A stretch of DNA of 64,000 nt from Hydractinia symbiolongicarpus (GCF_029227915.1 NC_079879.1:21034501-21098500); one strand, 5' to 3'; counted from the stretch's first letter, positions 14,308 through 26,110 are shown. The notes: generated by a model not told the origin, from the letters alone. Translations and numbers: made by a program.

Positions 14308-14364
14308 AGATGGCGTAAACGCCCCTGTTAAACTCGTCTCCTACGTCATGGTTTAACGCCATCT
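14308..14364. repeat. Hairpin with AGATGGCGT arms
   Basis: AGATGGCGTAAAC at 14308-14320 pairs with GTTTAACGCCATCT at 14351-14364 with one bulged base, leaving a loop of about 30 bases. It could be a remnant of a foldback element or a structured RNA; no evidence distinguishes these. Confidence 0.45.
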
Positions 14365-16143
14365 TTTCAAATCTCCGAATAAGGCTTTGGCGCCACTGAT
14401 AAATTTTGCTGCAAAAATCTTACAACAAAATTTTGCGGCATGCGCCTAAATATGTGGATTGTAGCCTCATAGCTGCAGAATGTATTTTGATTTTCTGTTG
14501 CGAGAATATAGCTTATTTCCTTTTACAAAATAATAAAAAACAGTAAAAACGTTCTGTTTCGTAAAGTCCGCTTTTCAATAAAGCGTTTCGACGTTTAAGA
14601 TCTCTTTAATTGAAAACGTCCTTAAGGTAAATCATAACATTGTCAAAACGCACTGTATATTCTATCTTTCACGAAGATGATTTTTCAAAATGCTCGACAA
14701 ATTGTGATGTAATTTACAGGTTAAGGCAAAATTTTGGGGGAAAAAAATTAATAACATTGATACTGATAAGTTTCGTTGCAAGTTGCAAACTTTTAAATTT
14801 GAATTTTTCATTACCATTCTACGTTAGACTTCCTCTTTCCTCTTTGTTACACAATGTCTCGACAGTAAACAGTAGCGTAAAATTTGACGCCATATAGTGT
14901 AACATTTTGGTGAGTTAACAGTATTTTTAGAAAGTCCGAACTTCATACTATCCTGACACCAATACTAGAAGATTGTCATGCACTATCATGTTGCCGTTAT
15001 TCGCTCATGAATCATACTAATAATGCGTTTCGAGGGGAAAGGGGGAAAAGAAGTAATGTTTATTTGGGTTTATTTAATTTGTTGGGGCTCCTACAGGTCT
15101 GTCTAAAGAAGCGTATCGCAGAAGGAACAAGCGTTTAGGAAATAAGCAACACCAAGTGAATATAATTAAAAGGTTACGAGCCACCAAAAAATAATCTTTA
15201 GTTTTTTTTTGTTGTTTTTTTCGTTACATCGCTCTAAGTAACTATGAAACTGCTGAGGTAAACAACTCCGTTTTCGAGATTGTGCTGTGTTCTGAAATAC
15301 AAATTTAGATACAAACTTTTTTCTTTTGTTTGTGAAAAAGTATAATTTTTATTTACCTTTTTTGTCTCCACCTTTTTGAATATTTCAGCCTTCACATAGA
15401 GTACATTATGAAAGAAACAGTACGTGTAATATAATTAGATTTTTGAAAATTTTCCGTAAACAGTAAATTCTGTATAAGAAAATGCATGCTTGGGAGGCGT
15501 CAGTTAAAAAAAAATCGGTTGTATGTTTTAATTTAAAAAACTGCAAATCTTTTATTTTCTTTATCAATTAATGTAATTATATAAATTGTATATGTAGGTA
15601 ATTTTTTATGGAATTAATCAACTTATATAACTTATATGAACGACTAGCATTATTATTACATTGTGTTTTAGAAAGACACTTTCTATTCTCTTTGTTCACT
15701 GTTCTTTCAATTACTATTTCAGGTACTTTAGATGTTTACCAATTTAATGAATAACATTGATTATTTTTAACAGTAGTAATATAATGGAAACTAGCTAACA
15801 AAATATATCTAAATCAACTTATTTCATCAGAAATAAAATCACACAATGCAATGTTGGGTTTGTTTCTTACCCTTTTGAAACTATGGAACAACAGCGTGTT
15901 CACCTGTCTTTCTTTACAATGTTTTTATTTTTATGTTTTTAAAAGTTATCATTCTTTCTTTGTTTTTTGATACAATAATTCAGACGTTTTTTTAGAAGGT
16001 TATTTTGTATGTACTCTCTAAGCAGACACATCTGCCACTCATCCAACACGATATATATCTTGTCACCTTAGCTCCTTGAAGTAACTATCAACGTGGCAAA
16101 CACAACAGTGGGAACCTTTTTGAAGATAAAAACAACCCTGACC

Positions 16144-17361
16144 ATGACTTCAATACCAAATACAACAACCGCAACACCAAACGTAGGAGAGTATGAAGAT
16201 CCTACAATACCACCTTTTCCAGCAAAAGTGACTATGATCATAGCATACTGCTTCATATTTCTTCTTGGAACTATTGGAAATGCTACAGTCGTTTACATTG
16301 TTGCAAAAAGTCCACGCAAGAGGACCATGTCAGATACACTGCTGCTGTCACTGTCTGTAATTGATCTCCTCGGCTCCATTAATGTACCGTTTATTATGAT
16401 TTACGATCTACTTTACACACAATGGTATTTTGGCTCAGTTTTATGCAAGATTATACCTTCCATGAACACGTTCACGTTATGCGGTTCTGCGTGGTCATTG
16501 GCATTCATAGCATTGGATCGGTTAAGGTAAGGTTAAAATAAGGTTACGCAGCACTTTTCTCAGTGTTCTCTTTCAGCTAATAGTTGTAGTATTTTTTTTT
16601 TAAACTCAGCTTACGCATGTTATACAGAACGTTACCTGAACATACAAAAATGGAGCTTATTTTTTTCCTTTTTAACTTTTAGAATTATTCTCTTTCCATT
16701 CAACGCAAGAGTTTCGCCAACCAAGAAGGTTGCTACAGTCATATTAATATGGCTGATAGCCATCGTTATAACATTTCCATACGCAAATAACCACGTTGCT
16801 GATGAAACTGGGTGTTGGGCTCGCTATGATTCTCTCAACAATCAGTACGTTTATGTGGCCATCTTTTGCATCGTAACCTGTGTTATTCCAACGATAATAA
16901 TGACAATCTCGTATGTAATATCAACTTTAAAAATGAAAAAAACAGTCAAAGTACAAACAACCAGAAAAGCATCTGTAGTACGAAAAGAACAAAGTCAAAG
17001 ACTTACCAAAATGTTCGCTTTAATTGTTGGTGTCTTCGTTATATTAACAACGCCATATCTTATATTCCTTTTTACCTTTATGTATTACGCCACATATCGT
17101 TTGGAAACGTTTATGGAACATAGGGTGTTACTTTCTGCATTAAACTACGCCCTGTTCACTTTCGCAGCTTTTAACTCTTGCGTGAATTGTGTTATCTATG
17201 CTAAGATGCACACTGGAGTTAAGACTTTTTACAGAACCATGCGAAGAAGTGTGAGGACAGCCTCTGTGATATCTTCACTTAGTCAAGACAACACCGCTGT
17301 AACACACGAAACTGCTGCAACAATAGATCGAGCACGAAAGAAGTCAATCATACCGATGTGA
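16144..17361 (+). CDS. Rhodopsin-family GPCR, tandem copy 1
   Basis: Two exons, 16144-16526 and 16683-17361, join in phase 2 across a 156-bp GT-AG intron to give 353 residues from the first ATG; the frame stays open 5' to a stop at 16069, so an upstream exon is possible. The sequence shows NTT glycosylation sites in the N-terminus, seven hydrophobic segments, GNATV in TM1, LSVIDLL in TM2, a Cys at the top of TM3 with a partner in the ETGCWARYD loop, DRL in place of DRY, TTPYL in TM6 and NCVIY in place of NPxxY. It is a plasma-membrane receptor of class A; the ligand is unknown, though many cnidarian members are peptide or orphan receptors. The core is about 98% identical in exon 1 to the copy at 23.2 kb, while both ends differ. 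The cytoplasmic tail is Ser/Thr-rich. Confidence 0.9.
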
Positions 17362-17596
17362 AACTTATGGAAAAAGATTGCAAACTAATATTTAAGTAGT
17401 ATAACGAAGTATAAACAATGTGTATCTAATTAGCAACTCATTAAAGTGACTTCTGATCTATCAACTCAAGTAAATTCCAAGTAAATTTTATCCAATACAA
17501 GCTAATAGCCTGTTTAGATATATTTATGTTAAAAAGGAATATATAAAATTTTAAGGAAATATTTCACGAAATGAAAAAGTCAAATGTATATGTAAG

Positions 17597-17602
17597 AATA
17601 AA
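17597..17602 (+). terminator. Polyadenylation signal AATAAA of GPCR copy 1
   Basis: An AATAAA hexamer lies 236 bp after the stop codon of the first GPCR, followed by T/GT-rich sequence at 17621-17642. Confidence 0.5.
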
Positions 17603-18223
17603 ATGATTCTCAGTGCTTATTATGTTGTTGTTGTTTTTTGTTATTCTAATGGAGGCTAAGACATTTAAAGCCAGAAAAAGGTAAAAAAAGAAGAGGAAGG
17701 TGGCCGGCATCGAAACGCCAGGTTAAGGCACAAGTGACTGTGTGGCACAGCATTAAACGCGAGGCTGCTTAATAAGATCCGTAAACTGTGCCATAAATCC
17801 CGATAAAGCGCTTTAGTGCATGTATACAATCTGCCGTAAGTCGAGTGACACGCACACAGTATTTCAGGTAGAATATATTTTGCAAAAATATCATTCCCGC
17901 AACTATAGGTAAAATAAAAACATACTTGTCAACCTATTGTTATCCTGTCTTACCAAAACCAGTAGGCCGACATTTTTATTACTTTACGGAATAAGCCTGT
18001 AAAAGTTCCAAAATTAATTGTGGCACCGGGCTGAGCACTTAGTACAGGTAAACCATGTTGCCGGCCGTATAAGCATAATGCCCATCCAATAAAACTTTAT
18101 CCTAACTTCTGTTTATATTAAAACACAAGAAACGGCCCGTTGTTACCCCGTCCAGCTAAACAAACTTTCATTGTCAGTTTAAATTAAAACAGATCCTAAA
18201 AATACAAAATATCGAAATTGTTG

Positions 18224-18273
18224 CCTTATCAATAAACTTTAGATTTTTGACAATCTAAAGTTTATTGATAAGG
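18224..18273. repeat. Perfect 22-bp hairpin with 6-base loop
   Basis: The arms at 18224-18245 and 18252-18273 are exact reverse complements (CCTTATCAATAAACTTTAGA then TT), separated by TTTGAC. No flanking gene explains it. Confidence 0.85.
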
Positions 18274-18499
18274 TAAAGTTTATATTATGTATATACAGCG
18301 AAAGGTGAAGGTAGCTAGCTCCTTAACGGCATTAAGCATAAGAGAGATTACTTGAAAATTTTGTTGCAGCCAACTGGTTAGCCAGAGGTACCTAGCTAAC
18401 AGCAGATTTTAGATAGCCTAGCTGACTTTGGGATGCTCCTTCAAAATCTACGTTTGTGGCCAAAATTCTAAAATTATCGGTTTATGATTTGTACGTGGC

Positions 18500-18750
18500 T
18501 AAAAAACGTGACCTTAACATGTGAAGACAATAAAAGTTTTTAGAATACAAAAAGGTCAATTAGAGTCCAATAAACACTGAACACTTCCAAAATTATATTT
18601 TGTATTTCAAAAAAATAAGGCATCGTGGTTGATTACTACACGGTGGTAAGCAAAGCAAAGTCAGCATAATATGGGGTATATTTGGTATTTCTTGCAGACA
18701 AAAAAATTTTGTGTTGCATGACGCTTTTTTGGACGAACAGACAGAATACG
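18500..18750 (+). repeat. Dispersed repeat family, copy A
   Basis: It shares AGAATACAAAAAGGTCAA, a CACTGAACAC segment, a GATTACTACACGGTGGTAA segment and an ACAGAATACGG end with related stretches at 21955-22270 and 29515-29830. It is diverged and non-coding; the superfamily is not recognised. Confidence 0.45.
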
Positions 18751-18765
18751 GGTAATTTAAAAGAG

Positions 18766-19050
18766 ACTAGTCGTCAACCTGTGGAAAATTTCACGGGATC
18801 GCCCGTCCTTTATAATTCGCATTTCGTGATTCCGTAATAGACAGACAAACAGACAAATGACGGCTATTATTATAGAGACTAGTTGTTGCCCGTTGAAAAA
18901 TCCACGGGTTCGCCCGTCCTTTAAATTTACCCGTCGCAACAAAGTGGATAAAAATATATTGTATTTTATATTCGTGTTTCCGTAACATCATTTTCTAACT
19001 CTGCGGGGGTCTGCGCAGAGACAGACGGACGGCGGCTATTAATTAAGAGA
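18766..19050 (+). repeat. Two adjacent copies of a CGGG-TCGCCCGTCCTTT repeat
   Basis: Each copy starts AGAGACTAGT, carries AATCCACGGG-like sequence then TCGCCCGTCCTTTA, then TTTCCGTAA and an AGACAGAC...CGGCTATTA end. The first runs about 18766-18874 and the second about 18876-19050, with GGCTATTATTATAGAGACTA at the junction. The inner CCACGGG/CGCCCG portion can fold. I do not recognise the class. Confidence 0.55.
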
Positions 19051-19477
19051 TATTGCTAAAAAGAAATATAGATATTTAGTTTTGAATCATAGCTAGTACT
19101 ATGTTGTTATAATAACTATTGGATTTTGGATTTAGCGACCCATTTAAAATTTATTTTGTGGACGCCACCTCTCTAAATAAAGGAGATAACAGTTCCATCG
19201 CCCTTTTGATCTTCTAATTCTTTCATCCTAATAAAGGAACTTAATAGACAACCTCTCGAGAAGCGAGCCTTTTCTCCAGTCCTGTCTGAACATTTCGGTT
19301 TATTTTTTTTCTCAATTTATTGAGTTCATTTGAAAAAAAAATTACCAATAACTATATGAACATTTAGAGAAATAAGTATATAACTTTTCCATCCAGTTAG
19401 TTAACCTGCCATGCAATAATTTAGAACCGACTTTAACTACATATCTCTGTTCCTGGGTTAAGTTATACGTTGACTAC

Positions 19478-19660
19478 CTTAAGGGAAGAAGGATTTGCGC
19501 AAGAAAAGCTTGTGAATTCATGGTCAAAAATATCGTAAATTGTGGAACTAAAGATTGCGAATTGGTGATACAATCATGAAATTGCGGAATTAAAGATACG
19601 AATGTCATATTGTGTCAAAAATTGTGGAATTTAAAATTGCGAATTGAAGCAATAATCTAT
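19478..19660 (+). repeat. CCTTAAGGG-family dispersed repeat
   Basis: It begins ACCTTAAGGGAAGAAGGATT and repeats GTGGAATTAAAGAT/TTGCGAATT motifs. It has the same start as the repeats at 7679 and 63383. Confidence 0.4.
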
Positions 19661-20144
19661 TTGTTTTTTCCACAAATTCGCTTGATAATTTTATTTATCT
19701 CTTCTTTTAAACGCTCACACAAATGTGGAAAATTTTCTTTTGTTGTCTTGCAATTTGTGATGGGGAGACGGCTCATTCAAATAGTCTGTTTGAACTTACC
19801 CTGTGCAAAAGGCAAAAAGCTCACCGCCAGGAAAGAAAAAAAAAAGAAATTAAAAAGTAATGTTTATATGGATGAAGGAAAAAACAAAGTAAAATTAATA
19901 GAAACGTTTTTGATAATTTTCAAGATCACAGAAAGATCGAACTCGAAATGATAGGGGCATTTGATTACAATCTTAATAATATTCATCTCCATAGTTCTTT
20001 AACTATCTTTGAAGTCTCACTTTGGGCTCTCTCCATCGTGAATAAACGGAAGAGCGCCTGATAAACATTAATTATCATAATTAGTGGCCATAAGGTCTAT
20101 TTCATTTTCATACTCGTCCCTTAAGCGGGAAAAAGATTTCTTCA

Positions 20145-20176
20145 GCAAGTGTCCATTTTAGACAGGTTTCACTGTG
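20145..20176 (-). repeat. Possible DNA-transposon terminus
   Basis: Read on the minus strand this is CAGTGAAACCTGTCTAAAAT followed by GGACACTTGC, a terminal-repeat-like sequence with a CAGTGAAACC start. No partner end is seen nearby. Confidence 0.35.
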
Positions 20177-21954
20177 TATCGAAACTGTCGAGAGCAAGAC
20201 CACTTTAGATACATAGGGTCATATTATAAACTTTATAACAGGGTGTGCTTGTCCTTTTTTTTGTTAACTCCGATGGATTTGCAGATTCAGTTGGCCAACT
20301 CCTCTTTTTTCTTACGCGCATTTTTTATTTGTTACGCAACTTTTTTTTGTTACACAATTTTTTTTGGTTTTTCAACATTTTTTCTCTCAGCATTTTTCTT
20401 CGGAATATTTTTTATTTGTTCCTATTCGCTTCTTTCGTCGAAGATGGCAGATATGGGCATTATAATCAACAATTTATATCAAAGTTGATTTAACGTACAC
20501 AGAAAGCTCCTATAAACTTATTATTTTCATTACATATTTCTGCCCACTTTAAAACGCTGATTTCATAGGAAGGGTATAAAAAGACAGGCATTGAAAGGTT
20601 TGAGAATCAATGGGAGAGTACTTGAAAAGCTAATGAAGACAAACAATCATGCAATGAAACCAACATTGGACTTGGAGAATTCAGAGGGCATTGATATGTG
20701 ATCCAGAATGGATTGAACTGAGGAAAGAAAAACAGATTGCACTGCCGCAGATATTTAGCATGTGGGCCAAATGGTGAATGACATACCAATGGCCATGCCA
20801 AACTAAAGCCCTTTTGCTTTAGAATCTATGGCTGCATCAATGGATGTTTGCACATGGTAATTTGACTCGATGTTGAACTAACAAACAAAACTCCAGAGGT
20901 TGTTGGAAATGTTCTCAATAAATTTTAACAAGAACTAATTTTCGCGAAATTGATTTCCGTAAATAATTAGTCCTTGAAAGTACTCACATGTAGCTGGCTG
21001 TTGCTTACAGGTTGCTTTGTTATTCAAAGCCTCGTATTACTTACAAAATTTGCTCTTATAAAAAAACATGCAGTAGCATTTTTGAAGTTTACAAGTACAG
21101 ATTTTTCTCCATATTCACCATCAGGGTACCCTAAAAGTTTACTTTATGTTTACATTATTTTCATTCTCATTCGATTTTAACTAGCTGAAAGCTACTTCTA
21201 TAGATTCATCCGACAATAAATACGGTAGTTTAAAAAGACTTTTTCTCTTGTGCCAAAAGCCTTCTTCTTTACAGTGTTTTGACAAAAGGGAAGAATTAAC
21301 TTATTTTAGCACCAAGTGTTAAAAACAAATTAGTCGACAAAGGAAAAGGGGTCAATCTAAGAAGAAAGTAAGATATTAAAAACAGAATAATTTATTTAAA
21401 ATAGAAAAAAATAGAAAGGTAGATCGTAGGTCGGGATGATTGAAAGAAGTACTGGACGAATATTTAGATAGAATTTGGAAGTCAAACAATTTGCCCTTAA
21501 AAGGCAGAAATGAAGTAAAAAAATTGTATGAATAAAAGAGGTGCTATTATTAATTGTTAACTAATTAATCCTTCTTTTTATTCAGCTTTCGAAAGTGTAT
21601 ATTAGAAAGTCTCAATATGTGTTTATTTGTTATTTGATTAGAAATACTTTCGGTACATATTTACTTTTTTAATTGTCATCATATTGCTTACACAGGAAGC
21701 CTGTTTCGTGTTAAAAAAATTCACTTTAAACAAGATGTATAAATTCTTTTTCATAATCACGACTTATTTACAAATGATTTTTGGGATACGAAATACTCAT
21801 TTTTATTTGAAAGAAACTGCAGTCTAAGCGGTGAAAAATCGCTTCCTAGATGAAGTAAATGTATCTTTAAAGGTATGTTCATTTCTTTGTTTGTCTTTTT
21901 GTTAGTTTTTTTTGTTTTTGACCTGAAAATATTTTTATCTTAACATTTAAAAAC

Positions 21955-22270
21955 ATACAGAAAACAAATATTACAAAAATAAAAAGCTTTTAGAAAACAA
22001 AAAGGTCAAATACCGACCTTAAAACCTCAACGCTGAACACGCCCAGAATCAGCCATCGCGATTGGTTTATCACGCGAGAGTGGTAAAACAAAGTGGGTAA
22101 AGCAAATGTCGAATTTGTTAATTATATATTCGCCAATAATATCACTGTTCAAAATGACGTATTAAAATAATTATCAAGCAAACAACGTTTCGGATTTTTG
22201 CGTTTTCGTAGCACGACATTTTCTCACAACACCCAGAATACGGAAAGTATTGACATATAGATAATAAACG
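21955..22270 (+). repeat. Dispersed repeat family, copy B
   Basis: AAAACAAATATTACAAAAAT followed by AAAAAGCTTTTAGAA and AAAAAGGTC matches copy C at 29515. The later GATTGGTTTATCACGCGAG and ACCCAGAATACGG segments match copies A and C. Confidence 0.5.
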
Positions 22271-23166
22271 GCTTTTTCTGTTTATTATACTTTATTTTTA
22301 GATTTTTGCCTAAAATTACAGAGCTCGTTAAGACCATAAAACCTAAACTTTTATGCCGATTTCTCGTAAAATATATTTGTAAGAGGCTTCCCTTCCTTTT
22401 ACGGCAAAAGCATATTTAGCTCCCTTTATAATTAAAGATGAAAGAATATTCACGAAATATATTCTCACTCTCTATATTTATATAAATATCGAAACAATCT
22501 TTTTATTATTATAATTCGATTTGTTAATTTCAATTGAAAGGCAGAAATATAATATTCAACAAAATTTACTTACATCTTAAAATTTGTTATTCTTCTCATC
22601 ATAAATAAGTTAATTTCTTCTTAAAGGCGCGAAAAATTTGTTTAATGAAATAGACAACGCAATGTTAATTGTCTGTGACTTAGACCGTGCACGTATCTAT
22701 AACAAAGAAACTGCATTGAGGGAATAATACAAAGTAATCACCAATGACGTTTGTGTAATAAATTTTAAAATTAAACTAGAATACGGTTATTATTAAAATA
22801 GAGACTATTTTTTTTTTTACTTTTTTTGCAGTAAATAATTTTTTTAGCATGATCTATGAAAACGTTATCGCGAAGAAACCGATAGGGCGGTAAAAATACG
22901 AATCCATATGAAGCCTTGAATTGTTTAAAAAGGCCTTCGAAATGTTAGGCCATTAAACCCTTGAGATTATTTTAATAAAATGGGACACTCAAACATATAA
23001 TTTATTTTAGAAAGTCATTTTACAGAACCATCTGGAGCAAACTCCTGTTTCACAAAGATTCTTTTACACCTAGCAAGCACCTACAGAAATAAAGAGAAAT
23101 AGCACTTCAAACACATGCGGTAAACGCAGTTGTCATTGACACTACATTGCGCCATACATTACAAAT

Positions 23167-24807
23167 ATGAACGATACTTCAATGACATACAATGCTAGAA
23201 GCAAATATACAGTTAAGATAACCATGATCATAGCATACTGCTTCATATTTTTTCTTGGAACTATTGGAAATGCTACAGTCGTCTACATTGTTGCAAAAAG
23301 TCCACGCAAGAGGACCATGTCAGATACACTGCTGCTGTCACTGTCTGTAATTGATCTTCTCGGCTCCATTAATGTACCGTTTATTATGATTTACGATCTA
23401 CTTTACGCACAATGGTATCTTGGCTCAGTTTTATGCAAGATTATACCTTCCATGAACACGTTCACGTTATGCGGTTCTGCGTGGTCATTGGCATTCATAG
23501 CATTGGATCGGTTAAGGTAAGGTTAAAATAAGGTTACGCAGCACTTTTATCAGTGTTTCTTTTTCAGCTAATAGTTGTAGTGACTTTTCAGCAGTGCTTT
23601 AACTTAGCAAAACGGTTATAAATTAAAATGATTAACTTAAGCCATAAGCATTTTGATCATCATAAGCATCATGAAAATTTTTACCACGCGATCCAAGCGA
23701 CGGTGAGTTGCCGCATAGAGAAATTGGGAGCTGATAGCAGTATAAATGTCGCAAAAAAACTAGATTTAATTTTTGGATCAAATTGTTTTATTAACAAATC
23801 TTGTTAGTAGCTTTGAAATTAGTTTTTTGAAACAAAGATACACATTGGTGGCGTACAACGGAATGTAGGTAATACAGAAGCATTTTAATTTGCTGGCCAA
23901 TGTTTGGGTAAAATGGTAAATAATTATAGATAACAAAGAAATCAACAATTTTATGTCCCTAATTTTGTTTACTGTACCGCTTTTATTGGCCAGCCAAACA
24001 TACAAATGGTCTAGGATACACAAAGTACTCAAAAGAAAACGCCGCTTGTGGAAGCGTGGCATGTAATAGAAAGTGACGTGCAATTTAATGACTGTAGGGA
24101 CCTGTTTTAATAAATCATTCTGTTCCTGAAAATTCAAAGAAGGAAAATTATTTTTATCTTTTAGAATTATCATTTTTCCATTCAATGCAAGAGTTTCGCC
24201 AACCAAAAAAGTTGCTACAGTGATATTAATATGGTTAATAGCTATCGCGGTTACTTTTCCATACGCAAATAACCACGTTGCTGATGAAACTGGGTGCTGG
24301 GCTCGCTATGATTCTCTCAACAATCAGTACGTTTATGTGGCCATCTTTTGCATCGTAACCTGTGTTATTCCAACGATAATAATGACAGTTTCGTATGTAA
24401 TATCCATTTTAAAATTGAAGGAAACGGTCAAAGTACAAACAACCAGAAAGGCATCTGCAGTACGAAAAGAACAAAGCCAAAGACTTACCAAAATGTTCGC
24501 TTTAATTGTTGCTGTCTTCGTTGTATTAACAACGCCATATTTGAACTTCCTCTTTATCTTTATGCATTACGCTACGCATCGCCCTAAAACGTTCATGGAA
24601 CATAGGGTGTTATTTTATGCATTAAACTACGCCCTGTTCACATTTGCAGCTTTTAACTCTTGCGTAAACTGTGTAATTTATGCTAAGATGCAGAGTGGAG
24701 TAAGGGCTTTTTTGAATTGCTTGAGAGGACGAATAAGACGGAGAATTGTACAAGAAAAAACATCAATTTCGAGAAAAAGTAATATATGCATTGTCGGCAA
24801 ACAGTAA
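23167..24807 (+). CDS. Rhodopsin-family GPCR, tandem copy 2
   Basis: Two exons, 23167-23516 and 24165-24807, join in phase 2 to give 330 residues from an ATG that starts MNDTSMTYN. The intron (648 bp) interrupts the same codon as in copy 1; its first about 65 bp match copy 1's intron and the rest is unrelated. All receptor landmarks of copy 1 are present (GNATV, LSVIDLL, DRL, TTPYL, NCVIY). In exon 1 I count 6 differences in 296 bp from copy 1, three of them changing residues. The N-terminal tail and the C-terminal tail (ending SNICIVGKQ) are unlike those of copy 1. This is a functional-looking recent duplicate or gene-conversion partner. Confidence 0.9.
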
Positions 24808-25183
24808 CGATGAAAACTTAGAGAATGGTGTTTTATCGGCGTGTTCAGCGTATGTTCTTGCATCAAATTGTCTCAGAGTCCACTTTTATTTGCCAATATT
24901 TGAAATCAGTTTGGAAAGAATGTATACTAAAAAAAATTGTAAAATATTTTTTTTGTCTTCTTGCAGTACTTTTTGTACACAAACAAAAGAGTTTTAATGT
25001 TTCCAAATGTTATCTGACTAAAATTTGGAGGAGATATTGCGATAAAATATATGTTTTTTAAGGACAAGGAGAGGGGACGAACAGCCACAGATACGCGGGT
25101 TGCGGATTGTAAATTTATTACAATTGTGAAAGATCAGATCTGAAATGTTCTGTAAAGTCTTTGTTGCTGTTCAGTTTCTTTAG

Positions 25184-25230
25184 TATTATTATTATTTCTT
25201 GCTTACCCAGGGTAAGCTCTTCAGTTCCTG
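25184..25230 (-). mobile_element. SINE 3' fragment
   Basis: Read on the minus strand, AGGAACTGAAGAGCTTACCC followed by a TAA/AAT-rich tail matches the 3' end of the SINE at 11183-11485. Confidence 0.6.
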
Positions 25231-25399
25231 ATGATACTGTTCTGACTTAACTCCGAACACCGGTCCAACTTTTGACGCGGGACTTGCTCGTCTTTAGAAG
25301 GGACGACCCGTCAAAAGACGGGTCGGTGCGTTCGCAGTTGGGATGGCCTATATATTGCCGGGCCCGCATTCTATTTTGGGCAAATGTATGCAAATTCGT

Positions 25400-25650
25400 C
25401 TTAAGTTGGTACAGGCCCAGCTATTCACAGAGGAATCTCCCGCTTTTAAAAACAATGTCATCGAATGGGACAAACTCAACTGTATACAAAGGACTCTTGC
25501 AGTTTTAAAAATTGTGTTAGAAGATAGAAGAGGCTTAACTATTGACAAACAATTTCTATACTTTTAAAAGACTGTATCATAAGATGGGACAGGCCCAACT
25601 ATTGACAAATGACCTTTGTGCTTTTAAAAACTGTACTAATTGTACCTAAC
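25400..25650 (+). repeat. Degenerate tandem array, period about 58 bp
   Basis: The phrase GGGACAGGCCCAACTATTGA with variants, followed by CTTTTAAAAACTGT, recurs near 25410, 25467, 25525 and 25584. A further partial copy lies near 25760. Spacing is nearly constant at 57-59 bp. Confidence 0.6.
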
Positions 25651-25963
25651 AATTGACATTTTTAAAGACAGTCACAACATGGGTCTGAAGACTCCCAGAC
25701 TAAAGTTAAACCTTGTGCCATAGTCAACACACTGTATCGAATTTGTAAAAAATTAAAGACAGGCCTGGACCCAACTGCGGACAAATGCAGTGTTTACAGG
25801 AGAAGACTAAAAAGAACAAAAAATGTATGGAGGAGGATAAATCATACAAATATAGCTAAAATAATGAGAAATACAAATAGCATTTCATAAATTCTGCTTT
25901 TCTTGAAAATTAAGCAAACACAGACATTAATTGACAAATTAATTTGATAAATGGGGATTAGAT

Positions 25964-26110
25964 GCACAGTTGGTAGAGTGTTCGACTCATGTCCAAGTGA
26001 TTGTGGGTTTGATCCCCACATAAGCCTGTCACCCAATTGGGCAAAAATTTAAAAAAAGTTTCTGTAGCTCTAATAAAAGCTTAAATTTCCAGAACTGTCT
26101 TTGTGGTCCA
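25964..26110 (+). mobile_element. tRNA-like sequence, probably a second SINE type
   Basis: It has an A-box-like GCACAGTTGGTAGAGTG (25964-25980) and a B-box GGTTTGATCCC (26006-26016) set in a perfect T-arm stem TGTGGG/CCCACA. No acceptor stem can be paired, so a working tRNA gene is unlikely. The downstream body differs from the SINE at 11.2 kb. Confidence 0.5.

Larger units (their letters stand above)
1..16071. other. Gene-poor intergenic region with dispersed repeats
   Basis: No reading frame here looks like a recognisable protein: the open frames are under about 105 codons, mostly begin at non-ATG codons and have low-complexity or membrane-like translations typical of AT-rich spacer. The stretch holds the repeats listed separately (transposon-like ends, a SINE, minisatellites, hairpins) and a 14-base C run at 9661-9674. 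Short non-coding exons or unspliced small RNAs cannot be excluded by eye. Confidence 0.6.
17362..23166. other. Intergenic spacer between the two GPCR copies
   Basis: This spacer has no supported gene. It holds a perfect hairpin (18224-18273), copies of a dispersed family (about 18500-18750 and 21955-22270), a doubled CGGG/CCCG-containing repeat (18766-19050), a CCTTAAGGG-type repeat (19478) and a transposon-like end (20145-20176). The frames at 20.2-20.5 kb are T-rich low complexity. Confidence 0.6.

Noticed and set aside
20174-20493. Phe-rich frames of 82-104 codons
   Set aside because: They come from T-rich low-complexity DNA without a plausible start context.
20580-20900. Decayed coding sequence (phrases such as IELRKEKQIALPQIF)
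   Set aside because: Stops occur in all frames within short distance and no family is recognisable; not enough to call a pseudogene.
23778-24206. 142-codon frame on the minus strand inside the GPCR copy 2 intron
   Set aside because: It runs from intron into the coding exon on the opposite strand, has no recognisable domain and is best explained as an intron shadow.
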